This document shows, one piece after another, positions 19,266 to 29,719 of a stretch of 64,000 bases of DNA. The position numbers were made by a program, and so were the translations under genes. The first letter of the stretch is position 1. Every line of letters starts with the position of its first letter. Where the stretch lies: positions 3,676,501 to 3,740,500 of the forward strand of contig NZ_CP128477.1 in assembly GCF_030369675.1 (NCBI RefSeq), given 5' to 3'. The stretch is from Peteryoungia algae (GTDB lineage Bacteria; Pseudomonadota; Alphaproteobacteria; Rhizobiales; Rhizobiaceae). Below the pieces are notes generated by a model that did not search any database, was not told where the DNA came from, and was given only the letters and a program-made list of their open reading frames with translations.

Positions 19266-20777
19266 ATGTCGCGTGCCGACAATTCCGATCTGAAAAACCG
19301 TCTTCGTTTTCTCGGGCTTGATGACCAGGGTCGTGAGACCCTGCGTCGCCTGGGGCCGCTGATCCGCCGGAACATCGGCGGCGCACTCGACATCTTCTAT
19401 GACAAGGTGCGCAAAGTGCCGGAAACAGCGGCCTTCTTCCGCAGCGAAGATCACATCAAGGGTGCCAAGAAGCGTCAGGAAGAACATTGGGGCATCGTCG
19501 GAACGGCCGAATACACCGACAGCTATGTTGAAGGCGTCACCAGGGTCGGAGAGGCTCATGCCCGCATCGGGCTGGAGCCTCGCTGGTACATCGGCGGCTA
19601 TGCGCTGGTCCTGGAACAGCTGGTCCATGCGGTGGTCCGCGAGCGCTGGCCGAGCCGCTTCGGCCGCCAGAATTCCGCGCAGCTTGCCGACGAGATCTCG
19701 GTGGTGGTCAAGGCCGCCCTGCTCGACATGGACTATTCAATCTCCGTCTATCTGGACATCCTCGCCGAACAGCGCCAGGCCGCTGAGCATGCCCGCCTCA
19801 CGGCCGAGGCAGAACAGGCGACCGCACTTGCAGCCCTCTCCGCTGTGCTCGCCAAGCTCTCCGCGGGTGATCTCGATGCCCGACTTCCGGCCGACCTGCC
19901 GGACAATTTTGTCCAGATGGCGAGCGACTACAACGCCTCCATCGATGCTCTGCGCTCGACTGTTGTGACGGTCCGCCAGTCGGCCGACGAGATCTTCAAG
20001 TCGACCGCTGCCATCTTCGATGCCACCGACGATCTCGCGCAGCGCACCGAGCAACAGGCCGCAGGACTCGAAGAGAGCACGGCGGCACTGCACGAACTCA
20101 CCCAGAACGTCACCCTGACGGCCGACGGCGCCAAGGAAGCATCACAGGTGGTCGGCGTCGCTCTGTCGGAAGCCCGTGTGTCCGAAGAGGTCGTCGGCCG
20201 CGCGGTCAGTGCCATGGGTGCCATTGAGAAGTCTTCGGACGAGATCTCGAAGATCATCGGCGTCATTGACGAGATTGCTTTCCAGACGAACCTCCTGGCC
20301 CTCAATGCCGGCGTCGAGGCCGCTCGCGCCGGAGAGGCCGGCCGTGGTTTCGCCGTCGTCGCCCAGGAAGTGCGCGAACTCGCCCAGCGCTGCGCCAATG
20401 CCGCCCGCGAGATCAAGAACCTCATTTCGCAGAGCTCCACCCAGGTCGAGGCAGGTGTCGGCCTCGTCAACAATGCCGGCGAAGCACTCGGGAAGATCAT
20501 CGTCCGCATCGGCGAAATCAATGAGATCGTCGCCAAAATCGCCCTGGCTGCAGCCGACCAGTCCGGCGGCCTGCGTGAGGTCAACACCTCGGTCGCCTCG
20601 ATGGACCAGATCACTCAGCGCAATGCTGCAATGGTCGAGGAAAGTTCGGCCCAGACCGCCACTCTCCAGGAAGAGGCGGGCCGTCTGGTCCAGGCGCTTC
20701 AGGGCTTCAAGACATCAGGAGCCTGGTCGCAAAACGCAAGCCAGTCTGCTGCCGACGGTTTTCGCCGGGCTGCCTGA
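19266..20777 (+). CDS. soluble globin-coupled chemoreceptor (HemAT-like), copy 1
   Basis: A 503-residue protein without TM helices. The N-terminal 170 residues form a globin-coupled sensor domain with the proximal haem histidine H98 in [23 protein letters not shown]-like linker and a methyl-accepting signalling domain with the tip [21 protein letters not shown] follow. Such receptors sense oxygen through haem and signal to CheA; the aerotaxis role is inferred. ATG 19266 gives the family start MSRADNSD; the in-frame ATG 19233 has no ribosome site. No CheR-binding pentapeptide. It is a paralog of the next gene. Confidence 0.92.
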   Translation: MSRADNSDLKNRLRFLGLDDQGRETLRRLGPLIRRNIGGALDIFYDKVRKVPETAAFFRSEDHIKGAKKRQEEHWGIVGTAEYTDSYVEGVTRVGEAHARIGLEPRWYIGGYALVLEQLVHAVVRERWPSRFGRQNSAQLADEISVVVKAALLDMDYSISVYLDILAEQRQAAEHARLTAEAEQATALAALSAVLAKLSAGDLDARLPADLPDNFVQMASDYNASIDALRSTVVTVRQSADEIFKSTAAIFDATDDLAQRTEQQAAGLEESTAALHELTQNVTLTADGAKEASQVVGVALSEARVSEEVVGRAVSAMGAIEKSSDEISKIIGVIDEIAFQTNLLALNAGVEAARAGEAGRGFAVVAQEVRELAQRCANAAREIKNLISQSSTQVEAGVGLVNNAGEALGKIIVRIGEINEIVAKIALAAADQSGGLREVNTSVASMDQITQRNAAMVEESSAQTATLQEEAGRLVQALQGFKTSGAWSQNASQSAADGFRRAA

Positions 20778-20786
20778 CGACACAAT

Positions 20787-20821
20787 CCCGATGGCGAGCT
20801 TCCAGGGAATTCGCCATCGGG
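20787..20821 (+). terminator. hairpin between the two globin chemoreceptor genes
   Basis: An 11-bp perfect stem CCCGATGGCGA / TCGCCATCGGG with a 13-base loop, 10 bases after the stop. There is no real T tract after it, so termination may be partial. Confidence 0.5.
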
Positions 20822-20894
20822 CATTTAGAATCTGTTCAGCAAACCGTGACAGTTCTTTTTGTAACCAGTCAATCCCGAGAGTCCGCATCGCATC

Positions 20895-22400
20895 ATGACC
20901 ACCAAAGCCCAGAACGACCTGTCAGAACGCCTTGAATTTCTTGAGATCGACCAGAAGGCACGCAGCACGCTTGCCGAGCTGCGTCCTTCGATCAAGGAGA
21001 TCATGGGCGGCGCGCTCGACAAGTTCTACGCCAAGGTGACGAAGACCGGAAAGATCGCCGGACACTTCCGCGACGGCGCCCATATGAATGGCGCGAAGTC
21101 TGCCCAGATCGGGCATTGGGACAAGGTTGCAAGCGGTCAGTTCGATGAAAACTACGTGCGAGGCGTCACCGCCGTCGGCAAGGCCCATGCCCGCATCGGG
21201 CTGGAGCCACGCTGGTATATCGGTGGCTATTCCATGCTGGTCGGCGAGCTTCTCTCCGGCATCCTCGTTAAGCACTGGCCCTTTCCTTTCGGCAGGCAAC
21301 ATGCGGTCTCGCTGGGCGAAAAGCTCCGTTCTGTGGTCAAGGCCGCCATGCTCGACATGGATTATGCGATCTCGGTCTATCTGGAAGAGCTCGATGCCAG
21401 GCGTCGCGCTCTGGAAGAGGAGCGCGCCCGTTTCGAGGCCGATCAGGCCATCGCCATGGAGCATCTTCGCCGCGGCCTGGAAGCGCTGGCCCAGGGAGAT
21501 TTCGAAGCCCGCATGACGACGGACCTGCCTGACAATTTCAAGGAAATGGCTGGCCATTACAACGAAACCGTCGATCGCCTGAATACGTCCTTCGCCGCGA
21601 TCCGCCGCGCCTCGGAAGGCATCCTCACCGGCACGGACGCGATCGCCCACGCGTCCGATGAACTCGCCAGCCGCACCACTCGTCAGGCGAGCGGGGTCCA
21701 GCAGAGTTCGACGGCCCTCCAGCAACTCTCCGTCAGCGTCAGCCAGACGGCCGCCAATGCCGAGCGCGCTTCGCACGCCGTGCGCGACACGCAACAGCAG
21801 GCGAAGACCTCGGGCACTGTGGTCTCGCAAGCCGTTTCCGCCATGGATGCCATTGAAAAGTCTTCGACCGAGATCTCCAAGATCATCGGCGTCATCGACG
21901 AAATCGCCTTCCAGACCAACCTTCTCGCCCTGAATGCCGGCGTCGAGGCCGCGCGTGCCGGGGATGCCGGCAAGGGCTTCGCGGTTGTCGCTCAGGAAGT
22001 GCGCCAGCTTGCCCAGCGTTCGGCCGATGCAGCCAAGGAAATCAAGCAATTGATCTCCCAGAGCTCAACGCAGGTCAAGGAAGGCGTCGGTCTGGTCACC
22101 GGCACGGGCGAGGTGCTGGGCGACATCATTACCCGGATTGATGAGATCGACACCTTCGTCTCCGACATCGCCGCTGCGGCCAAGGACCAGGCGATTGGCC
22201 TGAACGAAGTGAACCAGGCGACCCGCAACATGGATCTCCTCACGCACGAGAACAGTGGCATGGTCGATCGCACTTCGGACGAGACGCGCCGCCTGCGTAG
22301 CGAGGTCGCAGCCCTCGTCGAGCAGCTCTCGAAGATCCGTACCCGCGTTGACGAGGCGGGATCGCCGACCCGCCGGGCACCCGACCGCCGCGCCGCCTGA
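20895..22400 (+). CDS. soluble globin-coupled chemoreceptor (HemAT-like), copy 2
   Basis: A 501-residue paralog of the preceding gene with the same plan: globin domain with proximal H98 ([18 protein letters not shown]), a linker, and a signalling domain with the same hairpin tip. No TM segments. The sensor halves have diverged much more than the signalling tips, which suggests an old tandem duplication with selection on the CheA/CheW-contacting region. It has its own promoter space (117 bases) and may respond to a different oxygen range or gas. Confidence 0.92.
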   Translation: MTTKAQNDLSERLEFLEIDQKARSTLAELRPSIKEIMGGALDKFYAKVTKTGKIAGHFRDGAHMNGAKSAQIGHWDKVASGQFDENYVRGVTAVGKAHARIGLEPRWYIGGYSMLVGELLSGILVKHWPFPFGRQHAVSLGEKLRSVVKAAMLDMDYAISVYLEELDARRRALEEERARFEADQAIAMEHLRRGLEALAQGDFEARMTTDLPDNFKEMAGHYNETVDRLNTSFAAIRRASEGILTGTDAIAHASDELASRTTRQASGVQQSSTALQQLSVSVSQTAANAERASHAVRDTQQQAKTSGTVVSQAVSAMDAIEKSSTEISKIIGVIDEIAFQTNLLALNAGVEAARAGDAGKGFAVVAQEVRQLAQRSADAAKEIKQLISQSSTQVKEGVGLVTGTGEVLGDIITRIDEIDTFVSDIAAAAKDQAIGLNEVNQATRNMDLLTHENSGMVDRTSDETRRLRSEVAALVEQLSKIRTRVDEAGSPTRRAPDRRAA

Positions 22401-22407
22401 CAGGACA

Positions 22408-22442
22408 GGAAACGGCAAAACGGCAGCGTTTTTTCCGTTTCC
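22408..22442 (+). terminator. nested hairpin terminator after the globin chemoreceptor
   Basis: The outer stem is GGAAACGG / CCGTTTCC. The inner stem AAAACG / CGTTTT closes on GCAG and is followed by TT before the outer arm. It lies 8 bases after the stop and isolates the chemoreceptor pair from def. Confidence 0.7.
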
Positions 22443-22471
22443 TCCGCCTGGAACTTGCGCTAATGGAGGCC

Positions 22472-22984
22472 ATGACCATCAAGCCTCTCATCATCCTGCC
22501 CGATCCTCTGCTGCGTCAGGTATCCGCGCCCATCGAGCGCGTTGATGCCGAGCTTGAGCAGTTGATCGACGACATGCTCGAAACAATGTACGAGGCCCCC
22601 GGCATTGGCCTGGCGGCAATTCAGGTCGGCGTGCCGCGCCGGCTCCTCGTCATTGACCTCGCCAAGGAGGGCGAAGAGCCCGCGCCCCTCATTTACATCA
22701 ATCCGGAGATCCTCAAGAGCTCCGACGAGCGCTCGGTTTACGAGGAAGGCTGCCTGTCGATCCCGGATTATTATGCCGAAGTCGAGCGTCCGGCATCGAT
22801 CACGGTCAAATCGCTCGGCCGTGACGGCAAGGAAACGGTGACCGAGGCCGACGGCCTTCTCGCCACTTGCCTTCAGCACGAGATCGACCATTTGAACGGC
22901 GTGCTCTTCATCGATCACATCTCCCGCCTCAAGCGCGAGATGGTGATCAAGAGGTTCACCAAGGCCGCCCGTCAGAAGATCTGA
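22472..22984 (+). CDS. def: peptide deformylase
   Basis: A 170-residue metalloenzyme that removes formyl groups from nascent proteins. All three motifs are present: GIGLAA (45-50), EGCLS (92-96, metal ligand C94) and HEIDH (136-140, ligands H136/H140 and catalytic E137). ATG 22472 gives the common family start MTIKPLI, though GGAGG is only 2 bases upstream; ATG 22463 would add three residues. It precedes fmt and truA, a conserved translation-related cluster. Confidence 0.96.
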   Translation: MTIKPLIILPDPLLRQVSAPIERVDAELEQLIDDMLETMYEAPGIGLAAIQVGVPRRLLVIDLAKEGEEPAPLIYINPEILKSSDERSVYEEGCLSIPDYYAEVERPASITVKSLGRDGKETVTEADGLLATCLQHEIDHLNGVLFIDHISRLKREMVIKRFTKAARQKI

Positions 22985-23022
22985 TCCCGGCCGTCGTTTA
23001 ACCCGCGCGTGAAGGCAGCACC

Positions 23023-23967
23023 ATGGCACTTCGCATCATATTCATGGGCACGCCGGACTTTTCCGTCGCGACCCTGAAGGCGCTGCATGCGGCAGGCCAT
23101 CAGATCGTCATGGCCTATTCGCAGCCACCGCGTCCCGGTGGCCGCCGTGGCCTCGATCTGCAGAAGTCACCCGTGCATCTCGCCGCAGAAGACCTCGGCA
23201 TCGATGTCCGCCATCCCCTGAATTTCCGCGACCTCGCCGATCGCGAAGCTTTCGCTGCCCTGCAAGCCGATGTCGCCGTCGTCGTGGCATACGGCCTGCT
23301 GCTGCCTGAAGCCATTCTCACCGGCACGCGTCTCGGCGCCTATAACGGTCATGCCTCGCTTTTGCCGCGCTGGCGTGGGGCAGCCCCCATCCAGCGCGCC
23401 ATCATGGCCGGCGATGCCGAGACGGGCATGATGGTGATGAAGATGGACAAGGGCCTCGACACAGGCCCCGTGGCGCTTACCCGCAAGGTGACGATCGGTC
23501 CCGACGTGACCGCCGGCGAGTTGCACGATGCCTTGAGCGTCGTCGGCGCCGAAGCCATGGTCGAGGCGATGGCCCGGCTCGAGGCCGGCACGCTCGAAAC
23601 GGTCGCGCAAGTCGAGGAGGGCGTGCTCTACGCCGCCAAGATCGACAAGGCCGAAACCCGCGTCGATTTTACCCGTCCGGCAGTCGAGGTGCATAACCAC
23701 ATCCGCGGCCTCTCGCCCTTTCCGGGTGCCTGGACTGAAATGGATGTCAACGGCAAGCCCGAACGCGTCAAGCTCATCGCGTCGCATCTTGCTGAAAGGG
23801 ATGGAGCATTGGCTGCTCCCGGTACGGCGCTCGACGACGGCCTGACGATCGCCTGCGGCACGGGCGCCGTCAGCCTCGCGCGCCTGCAGAAGGCCGGCGG
23901 CAAGGCACTGAAGGCCGAAGATTTCGTGCGTGGCACGCCTCTGCCCAAGGGCACGGTGATCGCCTGA
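23023..23967 (+). CDS. fmt: methionyl-tRNA formyltransferase
   Basis: A 314-residue enzyme that formylates initiator Met-tRNA with 10-formyl-THF. The catalytic triad is N108, H110 and D146, with the [12 protein letters not shown] loop right after it; a C-terminal OB-like domain follows. It ends in a one-base overlap with truA. With def upstream, both ends of the formylmethionine cycle are encoded together. Confidence 0.97.
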   Translation: MALRIIFMGTPDFSVATLKALHAAGHQIVMAYSQPPRPGGRRGLDLQKSPVHLAAEDLGIDVRHPLNFRDLADREAFAALQADVAVVVAYGLLLPEAILTGTRLGAYNGHASLLPRWRGAAPIQRAIMAGDAETGMMVMKMDKGLDTGPVALTRKVTIGPDVTAGELHDALSVVGAEAMVEAMARLEAGTLETVAQVEEGVLYAAKIDKAETRVDFTRPAVEVHNHIRGLSPFPGAWTEMDVNGKPERVKLIASHLAERDGALAAPGTALDDGLTIACGTGAVSLARLQKAGGKALKAEDFVRGTPLPKGTVIA

Positions 23968-24734
23968 TGCCCCGCTTTCGGATGACTGTCGAATATGATG
24001 GCTCGGCCTATGTCGGATGGCAGCGTCAGGAAAACGGTCATTCCATCCAGGCGGCCCTGGAAAAGGCCATCCTGTCGCTCACCAGCGAGACGGTCGTCAT
24101 TCGCGGCGCCGGCCGCACCGATTCCGGCGTTCATGCCATGGGCCAGGTGGTCCATGCCGATCTTGCGCGTGATTGGGTGCCGCACAAACTCCGCAACGCG
24201 CTCAATGCGCATCTGGCGATGGCGTCCGAGCAGGTTGCCGTGCTCGATGTGAAGGCCGTGTCTGACGATTTCGATGCGCGCTTCTCGGCGCTGCGCCGAC
24301 ACTATCTCTACCGCATCATCACCCGACCGGCACGGCTCGCGCTCGAGGACAAGCGCGCCTGGTGGGTGCCGAAGCTGCTCGATCACGAGGCCATGCACGC
24401 GGCTGCCCAGCAGCTCATCGGCCATCACGACTTCACCACCTTCCGCTCAGCCCATTGCCAGGCGAAAAGCCCTGTCAGGACGCTCGATCGCCTGGACGTC
24501 ACGCGCTCAGGCGAACTCATCGAGATCCGCGCCACGGCCCAGAGTTTCCTGCACAACCAGATCCGCTCGTTTGCTGGCACGCTGAAACTGGCGGGTGAGG
24601 GCAAGATGACGCCTTCAGATGTCCGGGCAGCCCTCGATGCCCGCGACCGGTCGGCCTGTGGACCAGTGGCTCCGCCGGAAGGGCTCTTCTTCATGGCCGT
24701 GGATTATCCCGACGACGAGCCGGCAGAAGGCTGA
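23967..24734 (+). CDS. truA: tRNA pseudouridine(38-40) synthase TruA
   Basis: A 255-residue pseudouridine synthase. The catalytic aspartate is D52 in [11 protein letters not shown]. The ATG overlaps the last base of the fmt stop codon, so translation is coupled. It converges with the membrane-protein gene on the other strand, with only 7 bases between the stops. Confidence 0.97.
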   Translation: MPRFRMTVEYDGSAYVGWQRQENGHSIQAALEKAILSLTSETVVIRGAGRTDSGVHAMGQVVHADLARDWVPHKLRNALNAHLAMASEQVAVLDVKAVSDDFDARFSALRRHYLYRIITRPARLALEDKRAWWVPKLLDHEAMHAAAQQLIGHHDFTTFRSAHCQAKSPVRTLDRLDVTRSGELIEIRATAQSFLHNQIRSFAGTLKLAGEGKMTPSDVRAALDARDRSACGPVAPPEGLFFMAVDYPDDEPAEG

Positions 24735-24741
24735 GGCGCGC

Positions 24742-25344
24742 TCAGCCCGGATAGACGCCGAGATAGCGTTCCAGCACCTCGGCGATGATCATCGAGGGGA
24801 TCAGCAGCACCATGATGACGGTCGAGACCATCAGCAATTGATCGCCCACGATCATCCGCATGATGCGGAACAGCACGGCGATCAGTGTGATCATCAGAAG
24901 AAGCCACAGGAAGGCGACGACTCCGGAAAGCGCCGGCACGAACATCATCAACAGAACCAGCAGGCCGTACGAGTAGGAAACCGGCAAGGCGAGCCAGTTG
25001 GTCACCACCACCATCGACGCGTATTTCTCGCCGATCCCGATCATCCAGCAGAGAATGCCCAGCAGTATCAGCGGAAACAGCCAGTTCGACGCCTCAACCA
25101 GCGCGAGCCGGAAGAAGAAGACGGCGCCCGGTCCAGTATCCTCGGGAAGGCCTTGGAGATAGAGCAGACGCCACCAGGCGAAGGAGATCAGGATCGCCGG
25201 CAGTGCCCAGAGGATGGCCCAGAAAGAACGCACGGCGCCGCGGTCGGTGAGGTCGAGATAGGAAAAGCCTGATGGATCCTGCTTGAACAGCAGCCAGAGG
25301 CCCCTGAGATAGAACTCGACCTCTTTAAGCGTCGGCATGGGCAA
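24742..25344 (-). CDS. conserved integral membrane protein of unknown function
   Basis: A 200-residue protein with about five hydrophobic segments (near residues 40-64, 74-105, 109-135, 139-165 and 170-195) after a short cytoplasmic N-terminus ([21 protein letters not shown]). It resembles Yip1-like rhizobial proteins found beside dapE. Its start overlaps the end of dapE by 20 bases, so it is translationally coupled. No catalytic motif is visible; I do not assign a function. Confidence 0.8.
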   Translation of the reverse strand: MPMPTLKEVEFYLRGLWLLFKQDPSGFSYLDLTDRGAVRSFWAILWALPAILISFAWWRLLYLQGLPEDTGPGAVFFFRLALVEASNWLFPLILLGILCWMIGIGEKYASMVVVTNWLALPVSYSYGLLVLLMMFVPALSGVVAFLWLLLMITLIAVLFRIMRMIVGDQLLMVSTVIMVLLIPSMIIAEVLERYLGVYPG

Positions 25345-26518
25345 ACCACTGTTCGATGAAGGTCTGGTAGATCACGGTCAGGGTTTCCAGATCCGACACG
25401 GCGACCCTTTCGTCGACCATGTGCATGGTCTGGCCCACGAGGCCGAATTCGACGACCGGGCAATAATCCTTGATGAAACGCGCATCCGAGGTGCCACCCG
25501 TGGTCGAGAGCTTGGGTGTCTTGCCGGTGACCGTCTCGATCGCACCCGACAGCGAGGCGATCAGCGCATTGTTGCGCGTCAGGAAAACGTGGCTCGGACG
25601 CTCCGACCAGACGATATCATAGCCGATCGCTGCACGCTCCGGACGAAGCTCGGGATCAACAGCGGCTGCATCGAGACGGCGCACGATCTCGGCCTTGACG
25701 CTGTCGGCGGTCCAGAGATCGTTGAACCGGATGTTGAACTTGAACCGCGCCGAAGCCGGAATGACGTTCGTTGCGGCATTGCCGACATCGATCGTGGTGA
25801 CCTCGAGGTTCGACGGCTGAAAGTTCTCCGTGCCCTGGTCGAAAGCCGGATACATCAGGCTTTTTGCCAGCGACAGCGCGCCGCGCACCGGATTGTCGGC
25901 CAGATGCGGATAGGCCGCGTGACCCTGCACGCCCTTCACCGTCACCGTGGCCGAGACAGAGCCACGCCTGCCGATCTTGATCATGTCGCCGAGTGTGTCG
26001 GGATTGGTCGGTTCGCCGACCAGGCAGGCATCCCAGCACTCGCCGCGCCCGGCCGCCCATTCGAGCAGTTTCACCGTGCCGTTGACGGCAGGGCCTTCCT
26101 CGTCGCCGGTGATCAGCAGAGAGACCGAGCCTTTCGGCGCCTTACCGGCTTCGACCAGTCGCGCATAGGCGGCGATGAAGCAGGCGATCCCGCCCTTCAT
26201 GTCGACAGCACCGCGGCCATAGAGCATTCCGTCGCGGACATCGCCCGAAAATGGCCCGGCGCTCCAGTCGCTCTCGGCACCGACAGGCACGACATCGCTG
26301 TGGCCGGCAAACATCAGATGCGGGCCGTCGGATCCGGCACGGGCGTAGAGGTTCTCGATGTCGGGCGTGCCCTCATCTTTCGCAATCATCCGATCGACGT
26401 GGAAGCCGAGCGGCGAGAGCAGGCCTTCCAGCACATCAAGCGCACCACCTTCGGCTGGCGTGACGGAAGGGCAGCGAATGAGGGCCTGGAGAACATCGAC
26501 GGGATTGGTAGCGGTCAT
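25325..26518 (-). CDS. dapE: succinyl-diaminopimelate desuccinylase DapE
   Basis: A 397-residue M20 metallohydrolase that releases succinate to give LL-diaminopimelate. Di-zinc ligands and catalytic residues are in place: H73 and D75 (GHSDVVP), D106 (RGAVDMKGG), and E140/E141 (TGDEEGPA). DAP feeds lysine and peptidoglycan synthesis. dapD, the succinyltransferase that acts earlier in the same branch, lies upstream on the same strand with a small membrane-protein gene between. Confidence 0.96.
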   Translation of the reverse strand: MTATNPVDVLQALIRCPSVTPAEGGALDVLEGLLSPLGFHVDRMIAKDEGTPDIENLYARAGSDGPHLMFAGHSDVVPVGAESDWSAGPFSGDVRDGMLYGRGAVDMKGGIACFIAAYARLVEAGKAPKGSVSLLITGDEEGPAVNGTVKLLEWAAGRGECWDACLVGEPTNPDTLGDMIKIGRRGSVSATVTVKGVQGHAAYPHLADNPVRGALSLAKSLMYPAFDQGTENFQPSNLEVTTIDVGNAATNVIPASARFKFNIRFNDLWTADSVKAEIVRRLDAAAVDPELRPERAAIGYDIVWSERPSHVFLTRNNALIASLSGAIETVTGKTPKLSTTGGTSDARFIKDYCPVVEFGLVGQTMHMVDERVAVSDLETLTVIYQTFIEQWFAHADA

Positions 26519-26622
26519 GAATACTTTTACGGGCTTGGCCGAGTGCCGGTTCAGCCCGACCGTCGGTACCTTGAGAAGATTTGTGAGACTTAGCCGATCT
26601 GCCCGGACCTGTCACCCACCGG

Positions 26623-27003
26623 TCAGGACGATCGCAAGTCGGGCCCCGGTCCATAACGGTTGTCATCCTCGACGGATGGCCAGACGCAGAGCACGAAGAA
26701 GAGGATCAGCGAAAAGGCAGGCAGGAGCAGAAGGACTGAGACCGGCCCCGGCATGCCGATATCGTGCAGTCGCTTGGTGCCGAGCATCAGCAGGGAGACA
26801 AGCGACAGGCTTGCAGTCGTCAGGAAAAGCGAGAAGGAACCGGGCGAGATGTCGTCGGCCGATTGCCCGGTGACGAACGCGATCACCGCCGCGTTCGTCA
26901 TCATCCAGAACAGTGTGCCGAGGATGAAGACGCGTCGCCCGATGCGCCCGTCCCAGAGGAAGAGCGCCCAGCCGACCGATATCTCCCGCCCCGGCAAGGC
27001 CAT
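26623..27003 (-). CDS. DUF805 family small membrane protein
   Basis: A 126-residue protein with three hydrophobic helices. The DUF805 hallmarks are visible: a RIGRRVF start to the first helix, KRLHDIGMPG after the second, and a C-terminal NRYGPGP. Function is unknown. It starts 7 bases after the dapD stop and lies 104 bases before dapE, so it is probably part of a dapD-DUF805-dapE transcript. Confidence 0.85.
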   Translation of the reverse strand: MALPGREISVGWALFLWDGRIGRRVFILGTLFWMMTNAAVIAFVTGQSADDISPGSFSLFLTTASLSLVSLLMLGTKRLHDIGMPGPVSVLLLLPAFSLILFFVLCVWPSVEDDNRYGPGPDLRSS

Positions 27004-27009
27004 GAGGGC

Positions 27010-27870
27010 TTAGTCTCTGAGCAGTTCGTTGATGCCGGTCTTCGAGCGGGTCTTTTCATCGACGCGCTTCACGATGACGGCGCAGTAGAGATGCGGCGCC
27101 GGCAGACCATTTGCCATCACGGCATTGCCTGACGGCATGGAGCCCGCAACGACGACGGAATAGGGCGGCACTTCGCCATACATCACTTCGCCGGTTGCGC
27201 GATCGACGATCTTGGTCGACTTGCCGATGTAAACGCCCATGCCGAGCACGGAGCCTTCGCGGATGATGCAGCCTTCGACAACCTCGGAGCGGGCGCCGAT
27301 GAAGCAGTTGTCCTCGATGATCGTCGGGCCGGCCTGCAGAGGTTCGAGCACGCCGCCGATGCCGACGCCGCCGGAGAGGTGAACGTTTGCACCGATCTGG
27401 GCGCAGGAGCCGACGGTGGCCCAGGTGTCGACCATGGTGTTTTCACCGACATAGGCGCCGAGATTGACGAAGGACGGCATCAGCACGACGCCCTTGGAAA
27501 CATAGGCCGAGCGGCGCACGACGGCGTTCGGCACGGCGCGGAAACCGGCGGCGCGGAACTCGTCCTCGCCCCAGCCTTCGAACTTCGACGGCACCTTGTC
27601 CCACCAGGTGGAGGCACCCGGGCCGCCCTTGACGACTTCCATGTCGTTGAGGCGGAAGGAGAGGAGCACCGCCTTCTTCAGCCACTGCTGTACGGTCCAG
27701 TTGCCGTCTTCGCCCCGGGCGGCAACCCGCACCTTGCCGCTGTCGAGCAGGTTAAGTGCCGTTTCGACAGCATCGCGGATCTCGCCCTTTGTCGCCGTCG
27801 TGACGGTATCGCGATTGTCGAATGCCGCTTCGATGACGTGTTCGAGCTGGGTGAGATCGGAGGCGCTCAT
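27010..27870 (-). CDS. dapD: 2,3,4,5-tetrahydropyridine-2,6-dicarboxylate N-succinyltransferase DapD
   Basis: A 286-residue acyltransferase. A helical N-terminal domain is followed by a left-handed beta-helix of hexapeptide repeats (about residues 105-235, for example [20 protein letters not shown]). It transfers succinyl from succinyl-CoA to tetrahydrodipicolinate in the succinylase route to DAP and lysine. It is the first gene of the dap block. Confidence 0.96.
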   Translation of the reverse strand: MSASDLTQLEHVIEAAFDNRDTVTTATKGEIRDAVETALNLLDSGKVRVAARGEDGNWTVQQWLKKAVLLSFRLNDMEVVKGGPGASTWWDKVPSKFEGWGEDEFRAAGFRAVPNAVVRRSAYVSKGVVLMPSFVNLGAYVGENTMVDTWATVGSCAQIGANVHLSGGVGIGGVLEPLQAGPTIIEDNCFIGARSEVVEGCIIREGSVLGMGVYIGKSTKIVDRATGEVMYGEVPPYSVVVAGSMPSGNAVMANGLPAPHLYCAVIVKRVDEKTRSKTGINELLRD

Positions 27871-28008
27871 CTGAATTCCTTAAACTTCGTTGTCTACCTT
27901 GGGGATTGAAACGATCAGGATCTGATCGAAAATTCGCGCAAAGCTCTAGCGCATAAAGGGCTGGAAGAAAACAGCCGCGGCAGCCCCGCAGGCTGGAAAG
28001 GAAGAGGC

Positions 28009-28887
28009 ATGGCACAGTGGAAGAACGGCAAGCACAGGCGCAAGGACGGATCCTGGGATCCGCTGAAGGATAGCTCGACCGACAAGCAGACGGCGCAGGT
28101 CGTTCCGCGTACCCCGCAATCGGTGTCTTCGTCCTACACGCTCGCCTATGTCGATGAGGAATTCCTCTGCCGCGAGGAGCTTCGCCCCGTCCGCTTGCAG
28201 CTCGAACTTCTGAAGACGGAAATGATCCTTGCCGAGCGCAACATCAAGTCGACGGTGGTGATGTTTGGCGGAGCGCGCATTCCTGCACCGGGTGAAGCTG
28301 CCTGGGCCGCCAAGAACGACGTCCAGAAGACGAACCTCGAAAATGCATCGATCTATTACGACGAAGCCCGCAAATTCGCGCAGCTCTGCTCGAAGCGGGC
28401 GCTTCTGAGCGATTACCAGGAATTTGTCGTGGTGACCGGCGGCGGGCCGGGGGTGATGGAAGCCGGCAATCGCGGTGCAACCGAGGTCGGCGCGCCCTCG
28501 ATCGGTCTCAACATCGTCCTGCCGCACGAGCAGGCGCCGAATCCTTACGTCACGCCGGAGCTCAGCTTCAACTTCCACTATTTCGCCATCCGCAAGATGC
28601 ATTTTTTGATGCGCGCGAAGGCGATAACCATTTTCCCCGGCGGTTTCGGGACGCTGGATGAGTTTTTCGAGACGATCACGCTCATCCAGACCAAGCGCAT
28701 GGCGCCGATCCCGCTGATCCTCTTCTCCCGCGAATTCTGGGAGGACATCATCAACTTTGAGGCGCTCGCTGCCTTCGGCACGATCGCGCCCGCGGATCTC
28801 GACCTCTTCCAGTTTGCCGAAACGGCCGAAGAAGCCTGGAAGATCATCGAGGATTTCTACGACCTGAACGACGAAGCGGCCCCGTGA
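28009..28887 (+). CDS. TIGR00730/LOG-family Rossmann-fold protein
   Basis: A 292-residue protein of the group once labelled lysine decarboxylase. The nucleotide-binding GGGPGVMEA and the active-site PGGFGTLDE motif are both present in a domain at about residues 75-280. LOG enzymes are cytokinin-riboside 5'-monophosphate phosphoribohydrolases; bacterial members hydrolyse nucleotide monophosphates or have unknown roles. A 70-residue polar N-terminal extension (KNGKHRRKDGSW) marks the longer subgroup. The stop codon is inside the following hairpin. Confidence 0.85.
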   Translation: MAQWKNGKHRRKDGSWDPLKDSSTDKQTAQVVPRTPQSVSSSYTLAYVDEEFLCREELRPVRLQLELLKTEMILAERNIKSTVVMFGGARIPAPGEAAWAAKNDVQKTNLENASIYYDEARKFAQLCSKRALLSDYQEFVVVTGGGPGVMEAGNRGATEVGAPSIGLNIVLPHEQAPNPYVTPELSFNFHYFAIRKMHFLMRAKAITIFPGGFGTLDEFFETITLIQTKRMAPIPLILFSREFWEDIINFEALAAFGTIAPADLDLFQFAETAEEAWKIIEDFYDLNDEAAP

Positions 28888-28895
28888 GGGGCCGC
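28876..28895 (+). terminator. hairpin terminator overlapping the LOG-family stop codon
   Basis: Stem GCGGCCCC / GGGGCCGC with a GTGA loop, followed by CTGTTTGG. The TGA stop is in the loop, so a terminating ribosome would cover the hairpin. Confidence 0.65.
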
Positions 28896-28927
28896 CTGTT
28901 TGGTCATCTGGGGCTCTGATCTTCCGA

Positions 28928-29611
28928 TCAGCGCATCATCATCGGCCGCTTCGGCATGTCGTCGGCGCTGATGACGCCGTCATTGTTGCGGTCCATCCGC
29001 GTGAACATCTTGTCGACCATGGCGGTTGCTTCCGCCTGGCTGATCTGGCCGTTCTCGTCGGTATCCGCGACCCGCATCATCCGGCCCTCGCCACGCATGC
29101 CATCGGGACCACGACGATTTTCACCGCGCTCTGCACGCTCGTTTTGCGCGCCGTGGCGCTTGCCGTGCTGGCCCTTGCCCTCGCCACGAGGACCATCGCC
29201 ATTCATGGCCTTTTCCTGAGGGGCATCACCCGGAGGCGGTGTCGGGGCGTCGGCCTTGGCCGCTTCCCGTTCTGCCTGGCGCTCGGCCCGCATGGCGTCA
29301 CGGTTTGCCTTGTGCTCTTCGCGCATCGCTTCACGGTGCTGGCGCATCTCGCCAGGAGTCAGCACGCCGTCCTTGTCGGCGTCGATGGCGGTGAACATGA
29401 CCGCACCCGCAGCCGTCGCCTCTTCCTTGCTGACCTTGCCGTCCTTGTTCGTGTCGTGCTGCTGCAGCATCTGCACGAACATCGTTTCCGGACCGCCACG
29501 GCCGGCGCCACCACGGCGCTCGCTACGGTCCTGCGCAAATGCGCCGCCGGCAGTGGTGCCGATGAGGAGAGAGGCTGCTACTGCCGCCAGCGTCAGGGTC
29601 TTGCCGTTCAT
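28928..29611 (-). CDS. secreted EF-hand calcium-binding protein
   Basis: A 227-residue protein with a clear signal peptide cleaved near AFA-Q (about residue 26). It has EF-hand loops of the DxNxDG type: DTNKDGKVSKEE, DADKDGVLTPGE, DTDENGQISQAE and DRNNDGVISADD. The middle (about residues 95-170) is charged and low-complexity, rich in R, E, G and K. It is similar to small rhizobial calsymin/EF-hand proteins of unknown function. Periplasmic Ca buffering or signalling is inferred only. Confidence 0.88.
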   Translation of the reverse strand: MNGKTLTLAAVAASLLIGTTAGGAFAQDRSERRGGAGRGGPETMFVQMLQQHDTNKDGKVSKEEATAAGAVMFTAIDADKDGVLTPGEMRQHREAMREEHKANRDAMRAERQAEREAAKADAPTPPPGDAPQEKAMNGDGPRGEGKGQHGKRHGAQNERAERGENRRGPDGMRGEGRMMRVADTDENGQISQAEATAMVDKMFTRMDRNNDGVISADDMPKRPMMMR

Positions 29612-29719
29612 TTGGTAATCCTTTCGAGTGTCTGCTTCGATGGGATAACCGTAGCGGCGGGAAGGTCCCGGACCTACTTAACTCTCCGTAAGCTGCATGA
29701 AACTTTCGTAAGCTTCCGC

